This document shows, piece after piece, positions 59,535 through 64,000 of a DNA stretch of 64,000 bases (the stretch's first letter is position 1; each line of letters starts with the position of its first letter). The notes beneath the pieces are model-generated. The model was given only the letters and a program-made list of their open reading frames with translations, had not been told where the DNA came from and did not search any database. The translations under genes and the position numbers were made by a program. The stretch is from JBCBDX01 sp038529265 (GTDB lineage Bacteria; Pseudomonadota; Alphaproteobacteria; Rhizobiales; Rhizobiaceae): assembly GCA_038529265.1 (NCBI GenBank), contig JBCBDX010000013.1:37929-101928 (forward strand), read 5' to 3'.

Positions 59535-61547
59535 ATGTTTTCCAAGATACTGATTGCCAATCGCGGCGAGATTGCCTGCCGCGTGATCAAGACGGCAAAT
59601 CGCATGGGGATTGCGACGGTCGCCGTCTACTCCGACGCTGACGCCGGCGCATTGCATGTGAAGATGGCGGACGAAGCGGTTCACATTGGCCCTCCGGCTG
59701 CAGCGGAAAGCTATTTGGTGGCCGAGAAGATTATCGCGGCTTGCAAAGAGACCGGCGCTCAAGCTGTTCATCCCGGTTACGGGTTTTTATCTGAACGTGC
59801 TTCCTTTTGCGAAGCGTTGGAAGCTGAGGGCATTATCTTCATCGGGCCGAAGCCCAGGGCTATCAATGCCATGGGTGACAAGATCACCTCCAAAAAGATC
59901 GCGTCCGAAGCGGGTGTGTCGACCGTTCCTGGATATATGGGCTTGATCGATGATGCTGAGCATGCGGTAAAAATTGCCACCGACATCGGCTATCCGGTCA
60001 TGATCAAGGCGTCGGCAGGCGGTGGCGGTAAGGGCATGCGTATTGCCTGGAATGACGATGAGGCACGCGACGGCTTTGAGCGATCCAAATCGGAAGCGGC
60101 ATCATCTTTCGGCGATGACCGGATTTTCATCGAGAAATTTGTTGAAGACCCCCGGCACATAGAAATCCAGCTGATGGCCGATGCCCATGGCAATGCGGTC
60201 TACCTTGGCGAGCGCGAATGCTCGATTCAGCGCCGGAACCAGAAGGTTATCGAAGAAGCACCATCGCCGTTTCTTGACGAAGACACCCGCCAAGCAATGG
60301 GCGCTCAGTCGGTCGCTTTGGCCAAAGCAGTTGAATACCAGTCGGCTGGAACAGTTGAGTTCATCGTCGACAAAAACCGGAATTTCTACTTTCTGGAGAT
60401 GAACACGCGGCTTCAGGTGGAGCATCCGGTAACAGAGTTGATTACCGGGCTTGATCTGGTAGAGATGATGATCCGTGTTGCTGCTGGTGAGGCACTGACG
60501 ATCAGCCAGAATGACGTGAAGCTCAACGGTTGGGCCATTGAAAGCCGCGTCTATGCGGAAGATCCGCTACGGAGCTTTCTGCCATCTATCGGGCGATTAA
60601 CGCATTATCAGCCTCCGGAACAGGCCTGTACGGAAGACCTTGTTGTTCGCAATGACACCGGCGTTTTTTCAGGCGCCGAGATTTCCATGTTCTACGATCC
60701 AATGATCGCCAAACTGTGTACTTGGGCGCCGACACGTGAAGCAGCAATTCACACCATGCAGGATGCGCTTGACGCATTTGTCGTTGATGGTATCGCTCAC
60801 AACATTCCATTTCTTGCATCGTTGATGGCCCATCCGCGTTGGCGGGAAGGGCGCCTCACAACCGGCTTTATCGCCGAGGAATATCCGGACGGCTATGCCT
60901 ATCCACCATTGTCCGATGAGGCAAAACGTGTGGTAGGCGCTATTGCGCTCACAATGGAGCTGATGCGCAAGGAGCGGCTGGATCGCCACGCCGATCGCGC
61001 CATGCCCCATAGCGGCAAAATCTTGAAAGGTTGGAACATCAACGTGGCTGGACAGGATGTCGAAGCGCAGGTTGAGGCGCTCGATGTTTCATCCGACGCG
61101 TGTCGGGTAACCGCTTTGCTTGACGGTTCGGCAATTACTCTAAAGGCCGACTGGTCTTTCGGAAGTCGTGTTTTCCCTTGTGAAATCAATGGGGTACCGA
61201 TAATTGCGCAAGTTGTGAATCACGAAAGCTCAGCCACCGTTAGCTGGCAGGGCTTTACAGCTGAAACTCAGGCATTGGCAGCTCATGTCGCAGCATTGAA
61301 AAAGCTGATGCCTGAGAAAGCAGTGGTCGACACATCCGGCATGCTGTTGTGCCCAATGCCCGGATTGGTGGTTTCACTTGCTGTTTCGGAAGGCGATGAA
61401 GTCGCTGCAGGTGGAATGCTCGCCGTCGTCGAGGCAATGAAGATGGAAAATGTGCTGCGCGCTGAGCGTGATGTCGTCATCAAGTCGATTAATTGCGCAG
61501 CTGGCGACAGTCTGGCAGTTGATGAAGTTATCATGGAATTCGAATAG
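59535..61547 (+). CDS. pccA: acetyl/propionyl-CoA carboxylase alpha subunit
   Basis: 670 residues joining biotin carboxylase (ILIANRGEIACRVI at the start, GYGFLSERA near 75, ASAGGGGKGMRIAW near 158, EMNTRLQVEHPVTELITG near 290) and biotin carboxyl carrier domain with the biotinylated Lys in VVEAMKMENVL near 635. With a separate beta subunit it converts propionyl-CoA to methylmalonyl-CoA, needed for odd-chain fatty acids and some amino acids. The rhizobial PccA has this size. pccB is not in the window. GAGGGGGG precedes ATG 59535. Confidence 0.92.
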   Translation: MFSKILIANRGEIACRVIKTANRMGIATVAVYSDADAGALHVKMADEAVHIGPPAAAESYLVAEKIIAACKETGAQAVHPGYGFLSERASFCEALEAEGIIFIGPKPRAINAMGDKITSKKIASEAGVSTVPGYMGLIDDAEHAVKIATDIGYPVMIKASAGGGGKGMRIAWNDDEARDGFERSKSEAASSFGDDRIFIEKFVEDPRHIEIQLMADAHGNAVYLGERECSIQRRNQKVIEEAPSPFLDEDTRQAMGAQSVALAKAVEYQSAGTVEFIVDKNRNFYFLEMNTRLQVEHPVTELITGLDLVEMMIRVAAGEALTISQNDVKLNGWAIESRVYAEDPLRSFLPSIGRLTHYQPPEQACTEDLVVRNDTGVFSGAEISMFYDPMIAKLCTWAPTREAAIHTMQDALDAFVVDGIAHNIPFLASLMAHPRWREGRLTTGFIAEEYPDGYAYPPLSDEAKRVVGAIALTMELMRKERLDRHADRAMPHSGKILKGWNINVAGQDVEAQVEALDVSSDACRVTALLDGSAITLKADWSFGSRVFPCEINGVPIIAQVVNHESSATVSWQGFTAETQALAAHVAALKKLMPEKAVVDTSGMLLCPMPGLVVSLAVSEGDEVAAGGMLAVVEAMKMENVLRAERDVVIKSINCAAGDSLAVDEVIMEFE

Positions 61548-61617
61548 GGTTTGAAGCGAACCGGAAACCAATCAGCAACGCCACCATGATAATAGTGATG
61601 CCAAGTTGGGTTTTTGC

Positions 61618-62853
61618 ATGTTCGTCTTTGCGTTCCTTTTTGTCTTGTTGCTGATGTGGCTCGTGATGGCCGCGCCGCTTGGCGTTCGAACGATCAGGCA
61701 AAAAGTATCTGTTTCTTCCGATTCCGGCCGCGTCTGGAGTGCTGTTTTTCCATTCGGTTCCAATGCCACGTGGCATCACTCTGCTGTTGATATAAAGCGG
61801 TCTGGTGATCGGAGCGGCGAGATAACCACCGGTCATATGGGGCGCGACGGTTTGCCGATTATCCGGCTGTTTGAACTCAGCAATGTTGTAAATGGTTCTG
61901 CCTACGACATGCGCTACACCAACGATACCTCGCTGGCCGACAATTTCTGGGAGCACCATTGCCAGCGCGTTGAGCTGGATAGTGTTGATGGGCAAACGCA
62001 AGTTACACTGTTTGAGACAGATCGTTATCGCGGCATTGCTTTCATGGTGTACCGTTTTTTTGCGATGCGGCGCATGCTTCGCCAGATCAAGCAATGGTCT
62101 GAAACGGGCACCTACAAGCGCGGCGGATGGTTCGACCGGATCGAAGCGCAGTTCGCCATGGCTGTGCTTTCAACGCTTCTGGTCTGGCCGCTGTTTGGTC
62201 TCACGCTGAACGGTTTCCTGCTGTCAGCGGTTTTGACCAGTGTAGTGGCGCTACACGAGCTTGGCCATGTCGCCGCGTTTCGCATCAGTGGGCATGAAAA
62301 GGCACGAATGGTTTTCCTGCCGCTTTTGGGTGGGATCGCGATGGGGGGCAGGCCGTATAACAGCCATTTTGAAATCGCCTTTGCCGCGCTTATGGGCGCT
62401 GGGTTTTCCGCGTTTTTGTCGGTCTTCCTTTGGGCGACCTATGTGTTTGGTTCACTGGAAGGTCCTGCGGAGCGGGCGGTGCTTGTGTGCGCGCTCATCT
62501 GCTCTGTGTTCAATTTGGGAAATATTTTGCCGGTTTGGAAGTTTGATGGGGGGCAGATCCTGCGGCAGATTTTCCGGGAACGTATACAGCTGTATATCGT
62601 GTCCTTGCTAATGCTGATTGGGCTGGGCGTTTATTGCGTATTGTTAGGTCTACCTTGGGAAATCATCATTTTCGGTTTGGTGGTAGTGGCGGGATTGACA
62701 CTGGTTACGGGCACCAACACCGTCAAACCACGCAATGCACTGATTGCCATGACCCGATTTGAGCGTGGCCTTACATTTGGCGGTCTTGTCGCTGTTATGA
62801 TTGTTCACGCCGTCGTTGTGCAGTGGTCAGTATCGGCAATTTTAGCTGGATAG
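61618..62853 (+). CDS. M50 site-2-type membrane protease with an N-terminal SRPBCC-like domain
   Basis: 411 residues. One membrane segment near the N-terminus, then a soluble part (about 25-165: VSVSSDSGRVWSAVFPFG, W-rich, ending FETDRYRG) that resembles a polyketide cyclase/START (SRPBCC) domain, then the protease. The zinc motif is ALHELGHVAAF (HExxH, near 215) and the third ligand is in NILPVWKFDGGQIL (near 305). So intramembrane cleavage is likely. Start at ATG 61618 or TTG 61606; no good ribosome binding site. Its end overlaps lipB on the other strand by 12 bases. Confidence 0.78.
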   Translation: MFVFAFLFVLLLMWLVMAAPLGVRTIRQKVSVSSDSGRVWSAVFPFGSNATWHHSAVDIKRSGDRSGEITTGHMGRDGLPIIRLFELSNVVNGSAYDMRYTNDTSLADNFWEHHCQRVELDSVDGQTQVTLFETDRYRGIAFMVYRFFAMRRMLRQIKQWSETGTYKRGGWFDRIEAQFAMAVLSTLLVWPLFGLTLNGFLLSAVLTSVVALHELGHVAAFRISGHEKARMVFLPLLGGIAMGGRPYNSHFEIAFAALMGAGFSAFLSVFLWATYVFGSLEGPAERAVLVCALICSVFNLGNILPVWKFDGGQILRQIFRERIQLYIVSLLMLIGLGVYCVLLGLPWEIIIFGLVVVAGLTLVTGTNTVKPRNALIAMTRFERGLTFGGLVAVMIVHAVVVQWSVSAILAG

Positions 62854-63561
62854 AGGCCCGAAAATTGTCTCGAACTGTGTTTTGAGTGCTGCATCGAGGT
62901 CTTCCATCGTTACCGGCAATCCAAGATCAACGAGACTGGTAACACCATGCTCAGTCACGCCGCAGGGCACGATGCCAGAGAAGTGCTCCAGTTCAGGTTC
63001 GACATTGATCGAAATCCCGTGGAAAGACACCCATTTGCGTAGGCGAATGCCAATTGCTGCAATCTTGTCTTCGGCGACCTGACCCGCAATGGCCGACCGT
63101 TTCTCGGGCCTTTGGACCCATACGCCCACGCGATCTTCGCGCCGTTCCCCCCTCACGTTGAAGCATTCTAACGTCCCGATAATCCACGCTTCAAGTGCCG
63201 CGACAAAAGCGCGAACGTCCTGGCGCCGACGTTTGAGGTCAAGCATCACATACGCCACGCGCTGTCCCGGGCCATGATAGGTGTATTCTCCACCTCGACC
63301 CGTTTCATGGACTGGAAAGCGATCCGGTGACACGAGGTCTGCCGCATTGGCTGATGTGCCAGCCGTGTAGAGCGGTGGATGCTCCAATAGCCATACAAGT
63401 TCGGGCGCGGTGCCGAGGGCAATCGCTGCCACTCTTGCTTCCATTTGATCGATTGCCTGTTGGTAGTCGACCAACCCGTCACTAATTTTCAACTCCACCG
63501 GCGGGGAGGCGAGGTCAAATGGCATAAACCCAGTGGCAGCAATGTCGGAGCGTTGATGCAT
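62842..63561 (-). CDS. lipB: octanoyl-[acyl carrier protein]--protein octanoyltransferase
   Basis: LipB moves octanoyl from ACP to lipoyl domains of pyruvate and 2-oxoglutarate dehydrogenases. 239 residues. GRGGEYTYHGPGQRVAYVMLDL (near 85), KIAAIGIRLRKWVSFHGISINVE with the catalytic Lys-type context (near 165), and GIVPCGVTEHGVTSL with the catalytic Cys (near 195) are present. ATG 63561 is the likely start. Convergent with the M50 protease gene. Confidence 0.96.
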   Translation of the reverse strand: MHQRSDIAATGFMPFDLASPPVELKISDGLVDYQQAIDQMEARVAAIALGTAPELVWLLEHPPLYTAGTSANAADLVSPDRFPVHETGRGGEYTYHGPGQRVAYVMLDLKRRRQDVRAFVAALEAWIIGTLECFNVRGERREDRVGVWVQRPEKRSAIAGQVAEDKIAAIGIRLRKWVSFHGISINVEPELEHFSGIVPCGVTEHGVTSLVDLGLPVTMEDLDAALKTQFETIFGPLSS

Positions 63562-63698
63562 AGTGCCTTATCTCACACCTCCGCGCATCTAGCCAAACCG
63601 ACGGCTGGGCGCAATCGTGTCTTGGCGTCGCTTTTTCTATCACATCCACTTGTGCGCGTTGTACGCCTTTGCTATGCGCCCCGAACTTGCCTTGGCGT

Positions 63699-63783
63699 GC
63701 GGCCGTGGCGGAATTGGTAGACGCGCAGCGTTGAGGTCGCTGTGGGGCAACCCGTGGAAGTTCGAGTCTTCTCGGCCGCACCA
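63699..63783 (+). tRNA. tRNA-Leu (anticodon GAG)
   Basis: An 85-base cloverleaf including CCA (63781-63783). Acceptor stem GCGGCCG pairs with CGGCCGC; D arm GCGGAATTGGTAGACGC; anticodon loop TTGAGGT (GAG); long variable arm TGGGGCAACCCG; T arm AGTTCGAGTCT. It decodes CUC and CUU. Confidence 0.97.
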
Positions 63784-63807
63784 TCTCAGATTTTTCCACG
63801 GTTAGGT

Positions 63808-63839
63808 CCTCTAATAGCTTGAAAAAATTAGAGGTTTTT
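63808..63839 (+). terminator. intrinsic terminator after tRNA-Leu(GAG)
   Basis: CCTCTAAT (63808-63815) pairs with ATTAGAGG (63827-63834) around an 11-base loop and runs into TTTTT. It begins 25 bases after the tRNA. Confidence 0.8.
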
Positions 63840-63976
63840 GCGGTTCGATACCCCTGATTTCGTTTGTATGTCAGGGTATCGGCAAATGCGAGTTTTGCGA
63901 CTGCTCTTTTGTCTTCCATTCGGTCAGAAGCCCATAGACTGCAAGGGTTTGCGAGGAACGAAAAAGCGGTTCGATA
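63840..63976. repeat. direct repeat and bulged inverted repeat beside tRNA-Leu(GAG)
   Basis: GCGGTTCGATA occurs at 63840-63850 and again at 63966-63976. The first copy also overlaps an inverted repeat, CGATACCCCTGA at 63846-63857 against TCAGGGTATCG at 63871-63881, 11 base pairs with one bulged C. GGTTCGATAC resembles a tRNA T arm. The window ends too soon to say whether this is an attachment-site remnant. Confidence 0.4.
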
Positions 63977-64000
63977 AATTTCCTTAAAGGTCCCATTGGG

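Noticed and set aside
61531..62094. 187-codon frame antisense to the M50 protease gene
   Set aside because: Overlaps the well-supported protease gene and has no recognisable features.
63515..63919. Open frame antisense to tRNA-Leu(GAG) with an RPRRLELPRVAPQ stretch
   Set aside because: This Arg/Pro-rich string is the usual result of translating the reverse of a tRNA-Leu; not a gene.
1..64000. CRISPR array, insertion sequence, prophage or rRNA operon
   Set aside because: No regularly spaced repeats, transposase, integrase or rRNA sequence was seen anywhere in the window.

Overview
The window looks like chromosomal core DNA of an alphaproteobacterium of the order Hyphomicrobiales (Rhizobiales). 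By eye the GC content is a little above 50%. The best support is gene order: ilvD-exoR, xth-erpA, dgt-argS-SPOR protein-nagZ-scpA-scpB-tatABC-serS-surE-pcm-nlpD, yajC-secDF-NDUFAF3-like-NDUFAF6-like, then trmFO, tig, pccA and lipB. This is the layout I know from rhizobial-type genomes, together with an ExoR homologue, a fused SecDF and a 670-residue propionyl-CoA carboxylase alpha chain. I cannot name the genus.

Layout. 1-7174: valS, a FadL-type outer membrane protein, ilvD and exoR on the + strand. 7199-8660: a small secreted protein, xth and erpA on the - strand. 8747-24422: a long + strand block of housekeeping genes (dNTP hydrolase, two aminoacyl-tRNA synthetases, cell wall, chromosome segregation, Tat export, protein and nucleotide repair, NlpD-like LytM factor), interrupted by an orphan ABC ATPase between scpB and tatA. 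24426-29715: an AAA-type ATPase facing the yajC-secDF-Mth938-squalene synthase-like operon. 29753-33856: - strand genes including a frameshifted sulfotransferase, a ChbG/YdjC-type deacetylase and trmFO. 33980-37050: inositol monophosphatase family enzyme, DUF1127 protein and a DUF2157/GDYXXLXY membrane pair. 37151-38227: tRNA-Leu(UAG) followed by a small repeat protein and gene-poor DNA. 38228-43124: trigger factor, a large von Willebrand A lipoprotein and a small secreted protein. 43196-47091: a DNA-repair cassette of a photolyase, an SDR-like protein without the catalytic Tyr, and an iron-sulfur (6-4) photolyase of the PhrB type. 47166-53924: nuclease, sugar epimerase, glycosyltransferase, a zincin-like protein with a frameshift at its start, a DUF3179 protein and a membrane protein. 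54055-56665: a split MnmC pair read head to head, plus a methyltransferase. 56777-63561: a protein with an internal duplication, a Cys-rich secreted protein, an EamA transporter, pccA, an M50 protease with an N-terminal SRPBCC-like domain, and lipB. 63699-63783: tRNA-Leu(GAG), then an unexplained repeat-bearing end.

Most of the window is ordinary. The parts most worth a second look are the zincin-like gene at 50163-51576 (HELQGH motif, strong ribosome binding site, one-base frameshift in an A6 run), the photolyase/SDR-like/FeS-photolyase cassette, the vWA lipoprotein at 39819, the duplicated-domain protein at 56777, the head-to-head mnmC1/mnmD start codons, and the two tRNA-Leu loci with atypical DNA beside them. 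I did not find a CRISPR array, insertion sequence, phage module or rRNA.
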